In this document: piece after piece, positions 8,729 through 17,387 of the stretch
How positions within the stretch are numbered: the stretch's first letter is position 1
Layout: each line of letters opens with the position of its first letter
NCBI GenBank assembly: GCA_003175985.1
Contig: PSRJ01000060.1
Coordinates: forward strand, 1-57,395
Direction: 5' to 3'
From: Terriglobia bacterium
GTDB lineage: Bacteria > Acidobacteriota > Terriglobia > Bryobacterales > Bryobacteraceae
DNA: 57,395 bases
Translations under genes and position numbers: made by a program
The notes under the pieces: generated by a model
Databases searched by the model: none
What the model was told of the DNA's origin: nothing
The model's input: the letters and a program-made list of their open reading frames with translations, nothing else

Positions 8729-8744
8729 ACCGAACTTCTTCGGT
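8729..8744. repeat. Perfect inverted repeat upstream of hsp20
   Basis: ACCGAA and TTCGGT are separated by CTTC, in the divergent region between the PEGA gene and hsp20. It lies about 18 bases upstream of the -35 box. It could be an operator or an RNA hairpin in the PEGA-gene leader. It does not match the CIRCE or HAIR consensus. Confidence 0.45.
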
Positions 8745-8761
8745 ACTGTACTAAAATTTTC

Positions 8762-8790
8762 TTGACATCAACAAACTCATATTTTATTAT
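8762..8790 (+). promoter_or_regulatory. Sigma70-type promoter of hsp20
   Basis: A consensus -35 TTGACA (8762-8767), a 17-base spacer and -10 TATTAT (8785-8790) lie in a conspicuously AT-rich stretch. Transcription would start near 8797, giving a leader of about 55 bases. The tract just upstream (ACTAAAATTTTC) could act as an UP element. No sigma32-type boxes are seen. Confidence 0.75.
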
Positions 8791-8803
8791 CGTTAATGAA
8801 TGA

Positions 8804-8820
8804 GGTTGCCGCTGGCAGCC
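8804..8820 (+). promoter_or_regulatory. Leader hairpin of hsp20
   Basis: GGTTGCC and GGCAGCC flank a GCT loop and form a seven-pair stem with one G-U pair, inside the predicted leader and 17 bases before the Shine-Dalgarno AGGAG (8837-8841). Small heat-shock genes often carry RNA thermometers, but this stem does not itself cover the ribosome binding site, so a thermometer role is only a possibility. Confidence 0.4.
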
Positions 8821-8851
8821 TGAAAAATACCCTATGAGGAGCTTCAAAACT

Positions 8852-9274
8852 ATGTCTCTCAGCCATTTCGATCCCCTAGCCAATCTGCGCTTGTTCGAGG
8901 ATGCGTTCAGCCGTTTGGTGAACGAGCCCGCATCCAACCGGCCGTGGTCGCCGGCAGTAGATGTCTACGAGAGCGAAAATGAGCTTGTGCTCAAGGCCGA
9001 TTTACCGGACGTCAAGCTGGCGGACATTGACGTGCGAGTCGAGAACCAGACTCTGACCATCACCGGCGAGCGCAAATTCGAAAATCGTGAAGAAAGTAAA
9101 GCGTTCCATCGTCTCGAGCGCAGCTACGGAAAGTTCATGCGCAGTTTTGCGGTGCCGAACACGTTTGACACCGATGGCATCAGCGCCGGGTATCAGAACG
9201 GAGTGCTGTCGGTTACTTTGCCCAAGAGGGAAGCCGCCAAGCCCCGCCAGATCAAAATCGAAGCGAAGGCGTGA
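8852..9274 (+). CDS. Small heat-shock protein, Hsp20/alpha-crystallin family
   Basis: About 140 residues. A short N-terminal arm (SHFDPLANLRLFEDAFSRL) leads into an alpha-crystallin domain starting at WSPAVDVYES. ELVLKADLPDVK and a GVLSVTLPKRE strand close to the C-terminus follow, then a short tail with basic residues. It is an ATP-independent holdase that keeps unfolding proteins soluble and hands them to ClpB/DnaK. The start at 8852 is chosen because AGGAG lies ten bases upstream; an in-frame ATG at 8834 lacks a ribosome binding site. The gene has its own strong promoter and is followed by terminator-like hairpins before clpB. Confidence 0.93.
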   Translation: MSLSHFDPLANLRLFEDAFSRLVNEPASNRPWSPAVDVYESENELVLKADLPDVKLADIDVRVENQTLTITGERKFENREESKAFHRLERSYGKFMRSFAVPNTFDTDGISAGYQNGVLSVTLPKREAAKPRQIKIEAKA

Positions 9275-9292
9275 CGCATCTAATCTGAGTGA

Positions 9293-9310
9293 GGCCGGTG
9301 AATACCGGCC
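9293..9310 (+). repeat. Perfect hairpin after hsp20
   Basis: GGCCGGT and ACCGGCC flank the loop GAAT, 18 bases past the hsp20 stop codon. No T-tract follows, so this is more likely a 3'-end stabilising or processing hairpin, the first of two in this short gap. Confidence 0.5.
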
Positions 9311-9320
9311 GAAGAAAGGA

Positions 9321-9363
9321 GGGCAGGCTAGCGGAATCCGCATGGCCTGCCCATTTTGTCTTT
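9321..9363 (+). terminator. Probable rho-independent terminator between hsp20 and clpB
   Basis: An eight-pair stem, GGGCAGGC (9321-9328) with GCCTGCCC (9345-9352), encloses a smaller GCGG/CCGC stem and is followed by ATTTTGTCTTT. This looks like an intrinsic terminator with an interrupted T-tract. Partial read-through would give hsp20 more transcript than clpB, unless clpB has its own promoter, which was not recognised. Confidence 0.6.
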
Positions 9364-9374
9364 AAGGATCATTC

Positions 9375-12005
9375 ATGTTCAGGCTCGATAAATTGACCCA
9401 AAAGGCGCAGGAGGCTCTGCAGCAATCCCAGGCTATCGCCGAGAAATCGCAGAACCAGGTGATCTTTCCTCTGCACCTGCTGCTTGCGCTGTTGGAAGAA
9501 AAGGAAGGGGTTGTGCGCCCGGTCTTGGAGAAATGCGGCGTGCGGCCCGACGCCATCCTGGCGGAAGCGCAGCGGCTGTTAACCACTTTGCCCAAAAGCA
9601 GCGGCCTGCAGCCGGGAACCTACCTCTCGCAACCGCTGAATGAAGTACTCGAGCGGGCATTCGATGAGGCCGCACGCTTCAAGGACGAATTCGTTTCCAC
9701 CGAGCATTTGCTGCTTGCCCTGAGCCAGCAGCGCAGCGACCCGGCCGGACAGCTTCTCGACCGCGCTGGCGCGACGCACGATGCCATCTTGAAAGCACTG
9801 GTTTCCGTGCGCGGAACGCAGCGGATCACCGACCAGAATCCGGAATCGAAATACCAGGCGCTCGAGCGGTACGCCCACGATTTGACCGATTCGGCGCGGC
9901 AGGGCAAACTGGACCCGGTAATCGGCCGCGAGGAGGAGATCCGCCGCGTCATGCAGGTCCTCAGCCGCCGCACCAAGAACAATCCCGTGCTGATCGGCGA
10001 ACCGGGCGTGGGAAAGACAGCGATTGTGGAAGGCCTGGCGCAGCGCATCGTGCGCGGCGACATTCCGGACCAGCTTAAAAACAAACGCCTGGTGGCAATC
10101 GATCTCGGGTCCATGATCGCGGGAACCAAATTCCGCGGCGAGTTCGAAGACCGCCTCAAGGCTGTGGTTCGCGAAATCATTGAATCCAACGGGGAAATCA
10201 TCTGCTTCATCGACGAACTGCACACCCTGGTCGGAGCCGGTTCGGCCGAAGGCGCGATCGATGCCGCTAACCTGTTGAAGCCCGCGCTGGCGCGTGGGGA
10301 ACTTCGCTGCATCGGCGCCACAACGTTAAACGAGTATAAGAAGCACGTCGAGAAGGATGCCGCCCTGGCCCGGCGCTTCCAGGCTGTGATGGTCGGGGAG
10401 CCTTCCGTGGACGATACCATCGCCATTCTCCGAGGCTTGAAAGAGAAGTACGAGATCCACCACGGAGTGCGGATCAAAGATTCGGCCATCGTTGCGGCCG
10501 CAGTGCTGTCCCATCGCTATATTGCGGACCGTTTCCTGCCGGACAAGGCGATCGACCTAATCGACGAGGCCGGTTCCGCGCTGCGTCTCCAGATCGGCTC
10601 GATGCCGCTCGAAATCGATGACCTTGACCGGCGAATCTCCCATCTTGAAGTCGAGCGCCAGGCGCTCACCAAAGAGAAAGACCTGGCATCCATCGAGCGT
10701 CTGCGTCATGTGGAAAGCGATCTGGAACGGCTGCGCGGTGAAGCTGCCGGCCTGAAAGGGCGCTGGAACCGCGAAAAGGGCGCCATTTCCCGCGTGCGCC
10801 AGCTCAAGGAGGAACAGGACACGCTGCGCCAGGAGGAAGAGAAGGCTCGCGGCGCGGGCGATTGGGAAAAAGCGGCCCAGTTGCGCTATGGGCGGCTCTC
10901 GCAAATTGAAAAGGAAATACAAACCGCCGAGCAGGAACTGGAAGCCGTCAAAGAGAGCGCCATGCTGAAAGAAGAGATCGACGAAGACGATATCGCCCGG
11001 ATCGTCGCCAAATGGACCGGCATCCCCGTGACGCGCATGCTCGAAGGGGAGATCCAGAAACTGATCCAGATGGGCGAACGGTTGAAGGATCGTGTAGTGG
11101 GCCAGGATGAAGCAGTACGGCTGGTTTCCAATGCCATCCTGCGGAACCGGGCCGGTCTCAGCGATCCGCGCCGGCCGATCGGCAGCTTTATCTTCCTGGG
11201 GCCGACCGGTGTCGGCAAGACCGAACTGGTGCGCGCTTTGGCCGAATACCTATTCGACGACGAGAAGGCCATGATCCGCGTCGATATGTCCGAATACATG
11301 GAGAAGCACGCGGTGGCGCGAATGATCGGTTCGCCTCCGGGATATGTCGGCTATGACGAGGGCGGGCAGTTAACGGAACAGGTCCGGCGCCGTCCGTATT
11401 CCGTGGTACTGTTCGACGAAATCGAAAAGGCACATCCGGACGTCTTTAATGCGTTGCTGCAGATTCTGGACGACGGACGCCTCACCGACGGTCAGGGCCG
11501 GACGGTGAGTTTCAAAAACACCGTGATCGTCATGACTTCCAACGTCGGCACCGGGATGGTGGAGAAGAACACCATCGGATTTTCGGTGCACGGCAAGGAC
11601 AAGCGGACCGAGGATACTCGCACGTGGCTCTTGCAGGCTCTGCGGCAGCAGTTCCGGCCCGAGTTTTTGAACCGCGTTGACGATATCATCGTATTTAATT
11701 CATTGACGCGGGAACACCTGCGCCTTATTGTGGACATCCAATTGCGTCAGGTTGGGGCGTTGCTGAAGGAACGGAAGATTACGCTGGAAGTGACGGCAGC
11801 AGCCAAAGACCGGCTGATTGAAGAAGGCTACGACCCGCAGTATGGCGCGCGGCCGATGAAGCGCGCCATTCAGCGCCTGATTCAGGATCCTCTTGCCTTG
11901 AAGCTGATCGGCGGCGAGTTCGCGGAAGGCGATACCGTCGTGGTGGATGCCGGCGCGGAAAGCGGCGAACTCGCGTTTCATAAACAGGTTCCCGTTGCGG
12001 TGTGA
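9375..12005 (+). CDS. clpB: ClpB disaggregase
   Basis: An 876-residue AAA+ chaperone. The N-domain (1-145) has the two Clp repeats. The first ATPase domain has Walker A GEPGVGKT at 208-215 and Walker B FIDELH near 280. The coiled-coil middle domain spans about 400-540, which separates ClpB from ClpA/ClpC. The second ATPase domain has GPTGVGKTE near 609. The ClpP-binding loop of ClpA is not seen. Together with DnaK and small heat-shock proteins it pulls polypeptides out of aggregates by ATP-driven threading. The ATG is preceded by AAGGATC. It follows hsp20 and sits ten bases before htpX, so it belongs to a heat-shock operon. Confidence 0.97.
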   Translation: MFRLDKLTQKAQEALQQSQAIAEKSQNQVIFPLHLLLALLEEKEGVVRPVLEKCGVRPDAILAEAQRLLTTLPKSSGLQPGTYLSQPLNEVLERAFDEAARFKDEFVSTEHLLLALSQQRSDPAGQLLDRAGATHDAILKALVSVRGTQRITDQNPESKYQALERYAHDLTDSARQGKLDPVIGREEEIRRVMQVLSRRTKNNPVLIGEPGVGKTAIVEGLAQRIVRGDIPDQLKNKRLVAIDLGSMIAGTKFRGEFEDRLKAVVREIIESNGEIICFIDELHTLVGAGSAEGAIDAANLLKPALARGELRCIGATTLNEYKKHVEKDAALARRFQAVMVGEPSVDDTIAILRGLKEKYEIHHGVRIKDSAIVAAAVLSHRYIADRFLPDKAIDLIDEAGSALRLQIGSMPLEIDDLDRRISHLEVERQALTKEKDLASIERLRHVESDLERLRGEAAGLKGRWNREKGAISRVRQLKEEQDTLRQEEEKARGAGDWEKAAQLRYGRLSQIEKEIQTAEQELEAVKESAMLKEEIDEDDIARIVAKWTGIPVTRMLEGEIQKLIQMGERLKDRVVGQDEAVRLVSNAILRNRAGLSDPRRPIGSFIFLGPTGVGKTELVRALAEYLFDDEKAMIRVDMSEYMEKHAVARMIGSPPGYVGYDEGGQLTEQVRRRPYSVVLFDEIEKAHPDVFNALLQILDDGRLTDGQGRTVSFKNTVIVMTSNVGTGMVEKNTIGFSVHGKDKRTEDTRTWLLQALRQQFRPEFLNRVDDIIVFNSLTREHLRLIVDIQLRQVGALLKERKITLEVTAAAKDRLIEEGYDPQYGARPMKRAIQRLIQDPLALKLIGGEFAEGDTVVVDAGAESGELAFHKQVPVAV

Positions 12006-12015
12006 CTGAATTGAT

Positions 12016-12864
12016 ATGACAACGAACACTTTAAAGACGGCGCTCCTTCTGGGAGCGCTCAGCGGCCTCTTCCTGCTGATTGGAGAATATATCGGCGGCC
12101 GGCAAGGCCTGTACTACGCCCTGGTTTTTGCGGGGCTGATGAACTTTGCCGGCTATTTCTTCTCCGACAAGATCGCGCTCTCGATGTATTCGGCCCAACC
12201 GCTTTCCCCGACGGACAACCCGGAGGTGTATCAGCGCGTCGAGCCGATCGTCCGGCGGCTGTGCCAGCGCATGGACCTGCCGATGCCGAAATTGTGGTTG
12301 ATTCCGGAGGGTTCGCCCAATGCGTTTGCGACGGGGCGCAATCCGTCGCACGCGTCGGTCGCGTTCACGACCGGGGTTTTGCAGCTCATGAATGACAACG
12401 AAATCGAAGGGGTGGTGGCCCACGAATTGGGCCATGTGTTGCATCGGGATATTCTCATCAGCTCGGTGGCGGCGATGGTGGCGGCGGCCATTACCATGCT
12501 GGCCCGTATAGCATTCTGGTTCGGACCGCGCGGCCGCGACGACGACGAAGGCGGAAGCATGTTCGGCGCACTTTTCATGATGATCCTGGCGCCCATCGCC
12601 GCCATGCTGATCCAGATGGCGATCTCCCGCTCGCGCGAATACGATGCCGATGCGGCATCGGCCAAGTACATCGGTTCGCCTTACCCGTTAATCAACGGGT
12701 TGCAGAAGTTGGAAAGCTGGTCCAAGCGCATTCCGATGGACGCTTCGCCCGCCACGGCGCACATGTTCATCATCAAGCCATTCACCGGTCAGAGTGTTAT
12801 GCGCCTGTTCTCGACTCATCCTTCGACCGAAGATCGCATCGCCCGGTTGCAGGCGATGCGATGA
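12016..12864 (+). CDS. htpX: HtpX-family membrane zinc metalloprotease
   Basis: A 282-residue M48B protease of the inner membrane. Two N-terminal membrane segments (about 8-25 and 32-50) are followed by the catalytic zinc motif HELGH at 136-140, two more membrane segments (about 148-170 and 183-205), and the third zinc ligand E208 in SREYDAD. It degrades misfolded membrane proteins alongside FtsH and is heat-inducible in many bacteria. It starts ten bases after clpB and overlaps the methyltransferase gene by four bases (ATGA), so all three are probably transcribed and translated in concert. The length is typical. Confidence 0.95.
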   Translation: MTTNTLKTALLLGALSGLFLLIGEYIGGRQGLYYALVFAGLMNFAGYFFSDKIALSMYSAQPLSPTDNPEVYQRVEPIVRRLCQRMDLPMPKLWLIPEGSPNAFATGRNPSHASVAFTTGVLQLMNDNEIEGVVAHELGHVLHRDILISSVAAMVAAAITMLARIAFWFGPRGRDDDEGGSMFGALFMMILAPIAAMLIQMAISRSREYDADAASAKYIGSPYPLINGLQKLESWSKRIPMDASPATAHMFIIKPFTGQSVMRLFSTHPSTEDRIARLQAMR

Positions 12865-14024
12865 ACGAAGTCCGCGTGAACCGGAAGGCGGCCGACCGGG
12901 TCGCTTCCGGCCACCCGTGGATCTTTTCGAGCGACATCACCGATCGCAATGGCGCCCAGCCGGGCGAAGCCGTCAAAGTTTCGGATTTCCGGGGACGCGC
13001 GCTCGGGACGGCTCACTACAGTTCGACCTCTCAGATTTCCCTCCGAATGCTTTCGCGGCAGGTCACCGGGATCGGCCGCGATTTTTTTTTGGAACGCCTG
13101 CGCGCCGCGGAAGAACATCGCCGCCGGGTGGTGCATCACAGCGACGCATACCGGGTGGTACACGGCGAGGCGGACCTGCTGCCGGCGCTAGTCGTGGACC
13201 GCTACGCGGACTGTCTGGTCCTGCAAACGCTCAGCCAGGGAATGGATCGGGCGAGTCCCGAAATCGTCTCTTGTCTGAATGAGATATTTCGTCCGCGCGC
13301 CGTCGTGGCGCGCAACGACGTTGCCGTTCGCGCCAAGGAGCAGTTGCCCTTGGAATCCGCGGTGCTATCGGGCGAACCGCCGGACTCTGTGACCATACGC
13401 ATGAACGGACTCACCATGCAGGCCGATCTGCTGCATGGGCAGAAAACCGGCGTATTTCTGGATCAGCGGGAGAATTATCTTGCGGCGGCGCAGTATGCGC
13501 GGGGAGGCCGGGCGCTGGACTGTTTCACTTCCACCGGCGGGTTCGCGCTACACTTGGCCGCGAAGTGCGCAAACGTCGAAGCGGTGGATAGTTCCGAACC
13601 TGCTCTCCTCACGGCGCGCTGCAATGCCGCGGCAAACGCTATCGACAACATCGAGTTCCGCGAAGCCGATGTTTTTCATTTGTTAGCCGGATATGTGTCC
13701 GCGCACCGGCAGTTTTCGCTGGTGGTGCTCGACCCGCCGGCATTCGCGAAATCGCGCAGGAACATCGAAGCGGCGCTCCCGGGTTACAAAGAGATCAATC
13801 TGCGCGCGCTACGCCTGTTAGGTCCGGGAGGGATCCTGGTGACCTGTTCCTGTTCGCATCACGTGAGCGAGGCCATGTTTTTGGAGCTGGTGGCCGAGGC
13901 CTCGCTGGACGCCGGACGGACGGTCCGGGTGCTCGAACGCCGAACGCAAGCGCAAGACCACCCGATCCTGCTCACCGTGCCCGAGACGCACTATCTGAAG
14001 TGCCTGGTGCTGGAAGTGATGTAG
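12861..14024 (+). CDS. rlmI: RlmI-like 23S rRNA cytosine-C5 methyltransferase
   Basis: A 387-residue enzyme with an N-terminal PUA-like RNA-binding domain (about 1-70, including GHPWIFSSDI and GEAVKVSDFRG). A central domain follows, then a Rossmann methyltransferase with ALDCFTSTGGF as motif I, LDPPAFAKS near residue 291, and the catalytic-cysteine region TCSCSHH. Relatives methylate C1962 of 23S rRNA. The ATG overlaps the htpX stop. The codons for DFFLE contain nine consecutive T (13082-13090), a possible slippage site. Grouping with heat-shock genes is interesting because another rRNA methyltransferase, RlmE, is heat-induced in E. coli. The exact modified base is inferred from the family. 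Confidence 0.85.
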   Translation: MNEVRVNRKAADRVASGHPWIFSSDITDRNGAQPGEAVKVSDFRGRALGTAHYSSTSQISLRMLSRQVTGIGRDFFLERLRAAEEHRRRVVHHSDAYRVVHGEADLLPALVVDRYADCLVLQTLSQGMDRASPEIVSCLNEIFRPRAVVARNDVAVRAKEQLPLESAVLSGEPPDSVTIRMNGLTMQADLLHGQKTGVFLDQRENYLAAAQYARGGRALDCFTSTGGFALHLAAKCANVEAVDSSEPALLTARCNAAANAIDNIEFREADVFHLLAGYVSAHRQFSLVVLDPPAFAKSRRNIEAALPGYKEINLRALRLLGPGGILVTCSCSHHVSEAMFLELVAEASLDAGRTVRVLERRTQAQDHPILLTVPETHYLKCLVLEVM

Positions 14025-14038
14025 CAGCCAGCCCGTGC

Positions 14039-15022
14039 CTACGGCATCAGGGACGCCGTGTATGCCACGATGTTCATCATGTCGTCGGTGGTGAGGTTGG
14101 CGACCACCGGTTTCATCAACTCGGTCCATGTCCCTTTGCGGGAGCCTTGCTGCATGTCGAACATTTGCCGCATGAGGTAGCTTGGCGAGCGGCCGGCGAG
14201 ACCGGGCACCGGCCCCAGTCCTTTCAAGTCGGCGCCGTGGCAATTGGCGCAGGCGATCGTTTTACCCCCGCCGCCCTTGGTGACCAGAGCCTCGCCTTTT
14301 TTCACCGCGCCCATCGGAACGTAGGCCGTGAAGCCTGAGTGGGGATCGCGCAAAACCTCCGTAGCTTCGCCGTTTACGGGAGTTTCCAGGATCCGGTTGC
14401 CGAGCGGCTCCATCTCCTTGCCTTCGACGATGAAAAGACCATTATTGGGCTTCGCCTTGGGCGCCATTTTGGTCTCCACCACCTTGATCCACGGCGTCCA
14501 TTTCATTGCGCCGAAATATTCGGCGGCCGCTTTGATCTCGTCATCCGACATGTTCTTCGCGAACTGCACCATGAGGTTCGTGTTGGCCTTGCGCGGATCG
14601 CTGCTCTTCCGATTGCCATTCTTGAAATCGTTCATCGTGTGGATGAAATAGTCGGTCGGAAGGCCGTTGACGCCGGCATTCTCCGCGCGCCCTTTTCCGT
14701 TCGGATAGTGGCATAACCCGCACGCCCACACGTTCGGCTGCTTGCCGTGAGCCACGACGTCGGGCATGGTGGGATGGTCTTCGGGAAACCAGTCGGCCGG
14801 ACCAAAGCGGTTGGCGATCTGCGCGCGAGCAAATTGGCCCTTAGCGCCAGGAAGACTGCGCGGGGTTTGATCCGTGTTGGCCGGACCGACCGGCGCGGGT
14901 GCGGCGCCCGGTTGCGGCGGGCCTTCGAACCCGTAGGCCCACGGCGGCGGATCGGCGGCAAACAAGCCGCCGGCAATAACGGCGAACGCGAGTGCGAATG
15001 TTGCGAATCTCGAAAGTTTCAT
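14039..15022 (-). CDS. Exported diheme cytochrome c
   Basis: A 327-residue periplasmic protein. A signal peptide ends at about residue 22 (LFAADPPP). Two c-type heme sites are present: CGLCH (101-105) and CANCH (258-262). The two domains are joined by about 150 residues. The C-terminal segment, with SPSYLMRQMFDMQQGSRKG and LTTDDMMNIVAYTASL, is that of a class I cytochrome c. The ATG at 15022 is chosen for the strong AAAGGAGG upstream and because it starts directly at the signal peptide. It lies 94 bases downstream of the heme/propeller gene on the same strand, so it is likely the electron acceptor or donor of that protein. The substrate is unknown. Confidence 0.88.
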   Translation of the reverse strand: MKLSRFATFALAFAVIAGGLFAADPPPWAYGFEGPPQPGAAPAPVGPANTDQTPRSLPGAKGQFARAQIANRFGPADWFPEDHPTMPDVVAHGKQPNVWACGLCHYPNGKGRAENAGVNGLPTDYFIHTMNDFKNGNRKSSDPRKANTNLMVQFAKNMSDDEIKAAAEYFGAMKWTPWIKVVETKMAPKAKPNNGLFIVEGKEMEPLGNRILETPVNGEATEVLRDPHSGFTAYVPMGAVKKGEALVTKGGGGKTIACANCHGADLKGLGPVPGLAGRSPSYLMRQMFDMQQGSRKGTWTELMKPVVANLTTDDMMNIVAYTASLMP

Positions 15023-15063
15023 GGAGCCTCCTTTGGGCTGCGGCATAGTTAGACTGGCGCGGT

Positions 15064-15088
15064 GAGCGCGCGCTCTATCGAAATAGAG
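15064..15088. repeat. Overlapping palindrome and hairpin in the cytochrome operon
   Basis: GAGCGCGCGCTC (15064-15075) is a perfect 12-base palindrome. It overlaps CTCTAT-CGAA-ATAGAG (15073-15088), which on the transcribed minus strand is a six-pair stem with a UUCG tetraloop. The two structures share CTC and are mutually exclusive at their edge. They lie between the propeller gene and the cytochrome gene and could act in RNA processing or stability. Confidence 0.5.
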
Positions 15089-15116
15089 TATAACCACTCA
15101 ACAATAAGCCCGCCGC

Positions 15117-17294
15117 CTAATTGGCCAGCGGATCCGGCCGCATCTGGAATTTCACCAGCTTCGGCGGGGTCCCTTTGCCGCCTTCCATGTGGAAGGGCGC
15201 GCGCGTCGAGATCGGCGTGTAAATCGCCTTCCCCTTCCAACCGGCGTTCGAATTGTCGATGCGGCCGTCCAGGCCTTTCGCGTAGTAACCCATGGGATAC
15301 GGCACGCGTAGCGTCAGGAATTTGCCGTCCACGATCGCCAGCAATCCTTCGGAGAGATTGCCGGTCGCAAGCGGCACGTCCTTGCCGGCGCCCAGCATGT
15401 CGAACCGGTCGACGAAATTGTAGTACACCGATTCGGCGCTGCCATTCTCCACAGCTCCCTTGTAATTGGGTCCGGGGAACGTATAAAGCGTCCAGCCTTC
15501 CGGACAGTGTTGCCCGGTCGCGGCGGCCGGCCCATTGAGCGGGCCCTTGCACTTGCTGCGGTCGAAGCTGGCGTAATGTCCGCTCGAAAGCGGCGCCCAC
15601 ACGACACCCTTGCTGTCGACATCCATGCCGCGCGGCGCGAAGCCCTGCACGGGCGCCTTTGGGTTGTTCCAGGGCACTTCGTAATATTCGGCCAGTGCGG
15701 TCTCGGGCGGGTGCGATCCGGGAACGAAACGAACCAGCGCGCCGGGCATTCCCAAGACCGAACCCCACACCGAGCCATCCGGCGCGGGCGCGTCGCCATA
15801 GAACGACACGTTGATCCGCTTGTCCTTGGTTGGGTCCGGAGGTTGATTCGGCTCGGTGTAGGCGTCGCGCTTCCCGTTCCCGTTGTAATCGAGCACGAAT
15901 GCGCTCCAGCCCTGCGCCTGTTTTTCGTCGTGCGTCTTGTCCCAGATCCGTGTATCGAACCACCCTTCGATACCGGCTGGTCCGAACGAGGACCACAGCA
16001 CATCGCGGTCGTCGAAATTCACGTGACCCCACGTGAAACAGGTGTCGATCGTCGTTGTCTCTTTAGTCTTCGGTTCGTAGAGCTCCAGCCCCCGCTGACC
16101 CTGATTAATCGGGAACAACTTCGCCGAGGGATGATCCGATCCCGCTTGGCACCACGCCGGCGTTGTAGGCTTGCGGACGCGTGCCGCGGCCCAGACGCGG
16201 CCCTGTTTATCCATGGAAAAGCTATGGACCGTAGTCTGGCTGTTCCAGATGGCCTCGTCTCCCCAATATGGTGATGCGGCCATCGGTTTCGTAGCGAAAG
16301 AACTCGGTGTCTGGGGATCGCGAACCCGGAGCTTCACCTGGCTCGTCGCATTGCGCACCGGGTCGAGAACCGTCAGGTAGTCGCCACTCTCTTCGAGGGC
16401 GCCGTAGATGGGCCCATTGGCGTTCACGCCCGGATTCCGCTTGTCGCTCGAAATGGCATCGTGCAGATAGACCTTGGGATCGGCCCAGTCCCACAGCGTG
16501 ACGACGACGTTCCGCTCGCGGCCCTGCGGGCGCGAGGGAGCAGCGGACGGCAGCTCGCCATGCGCAATCCGGTCGGACCAGTCCGCGTACATCGCCAGCG
16601 CACGCTGGCGGCCAACCTGATCGAACCGGGCACTCATCCCGCCACCCGCCTGACCCGCCTTGATCCGGAGATCCCAGGCGGCTTTCGAGTCCGCCACTTT
16701 GCTAAGGATGCTCTGGGGAATCTCGCGCGTGGCCTTGTCGCCCATTTGATGGCAGCCGGTGCAGCCGTCCGTGTTGACGATGTTACGAATCCATTCGCCC
16801 TGGCTTTTGACGCTTGTGGCAATGCCGTTCCCCGAAGGGCCGGTGCCGGGGAAATCGCTCTTAGGCGGCACTTGCAGTAAAGAGAACCAGTAGAGCGCGG
16901 GATAGTATTCGACGGCAGCCTTCTTGTCCGGCGCCACCACCGCCTTCAAGTTCAGCGACTGCCCCGGCGTGGCTTTCACTTTCGGTGAGTCCACCAGCCC
17001 GTAGCCGCGAACCCAAACATTGTAGTTCGCCTTGGGAAGCTCCGGCACCAGGTAGCGCCCCTGATCGTCGGTGACGACGATCTTGACAAATTTGGTGGGC
17101 AGTTCAGTGGTTTCGGCGATTACCCAGACCCCCGCCTCGGGGCCTTTGGAGCTGGTCACAACTCCACCCAGGTCGGCGTTACCCACGCGGACGCTTCCAC
17201 TCTGGGCTTGGGCCGCGCGTGAGCCCACCAGCATAGCGGCCAACACCAGGGCCAACGCTAACAGTGTTCCCGGATACAGAACTCTCTTGTTCAT
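15117..17294 (-). CDS. Exported carboxypeptidase-regulatory-like / heme c / beta-propeller protein
   Basis: A 725-residue exported protein. A signal peptide (about 1-30, ending AAQAQSG) precedes a carboxypeptidase-regulatory-like beta sandwich (about 38-120: GGVVTSSKGPEAGVWV, DDQGRYLVPELP). Next comes a cytochrome-like segment with one heme site CTGCH (178-182), then a long beta-rich region (about 270-720) resembling Vgb/SMP-type propellers, with repeated blades such as DKQGRVWAAAR, DDRDVLWSSFG and DSKGVVWAPL. The ATG at 17294 has an AGAAGGAGG upstream. Such proteins recur in acidobacteria beside a cytochrome c, suggesting a periplasmic redox enzyme or sensor. No catalytic residues can be assigned. 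Confidence 0.72.
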   Translation of the reverse strand: MNKRVLYPGTLLALALVLAAMLVGSRAAQAQSGSVRVGNADLGGVVTSSKGPEAGVWVIAETTELPTKFVKIVVTDDQGRYLVPELPKANYNVWVRGYGLVDSPKVKATPGQSLNLKAVVAPDKKAAVEYYPALYWFSLLQVPPKSDFPGTGPSGNGIATSVKSQGEWIRNIVNTDGCTGCHQMGDKATREIPQSILSKVADSKAAWDLRIKAGQAGGGMSARFDQVGRQRALAMYADWSDRIAHGELPSAAPSRPQGRERNVVVTLWDWADPKVYLHDAISSDKRNPGVNANGPIYGALEESGDYLTVLDPVRNATSQVKLRVRDPQTPSSFATKPMAASPYWGDEAIWNSQTTVHSFSMDKQGRVWAAARVRKPTTPAWCQAGSDHPSAKLFPINQGQRGLELYEPKTKETTTIDTCFTWGHVNFDDRDVLWSSFGPAGIEGWFDTRIWDKTHDEKQAQGWSAFVLDYNGNGKRDAYTEPNQPPDPTKDKRINVSFYGDAPAPDGSVWGSVLGMPGALVRFVPGSHPPETALAEYYEVPWNNPKAPVQGFAPRGMDVDSKGVVWAPLSSGHYASFDRSKCKGPLNGPAAATGQHCPEGWTLYTFPGPNYKGAVENGSAESVYYNFVDRFDMLGAGKDVPLATGNLSEGLLAIVDGKFLTLRVPYPMGYYAKGLDGRIDNSNAGWKGKAIYTPISTRAPFHMEGGKGTPPKLVKFQMRPDPLAN

Positions 17295-17387
17295 GTCAGA
17301 ACCTCCTTCTAGGGCACGTGCGCGATTGTATTCAACTGGAGGTGCGCGCACAAGCCCCCCGGGACAGAGGGTCTCCTCAATTCGCGG

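Noticed and set aside
8729..8744. CIRCE or HAIR heat-shock operator at hsp20
   Set aside because: The repeat is only six pairs and its sequence does not match TTAGCACTC/GAGTGCTAA or CTTGAGT/ACTCAAG.
9342..9365. A seven-codon reading frame (Met-Ala-Cys-Pro-Phe-Cys-Leu) before clpB
   Set aside because: It lies inside the terminator stem; the nearest Shine-Dalgarno-like sequence is 19 bases away, too far, so chance is likelier.
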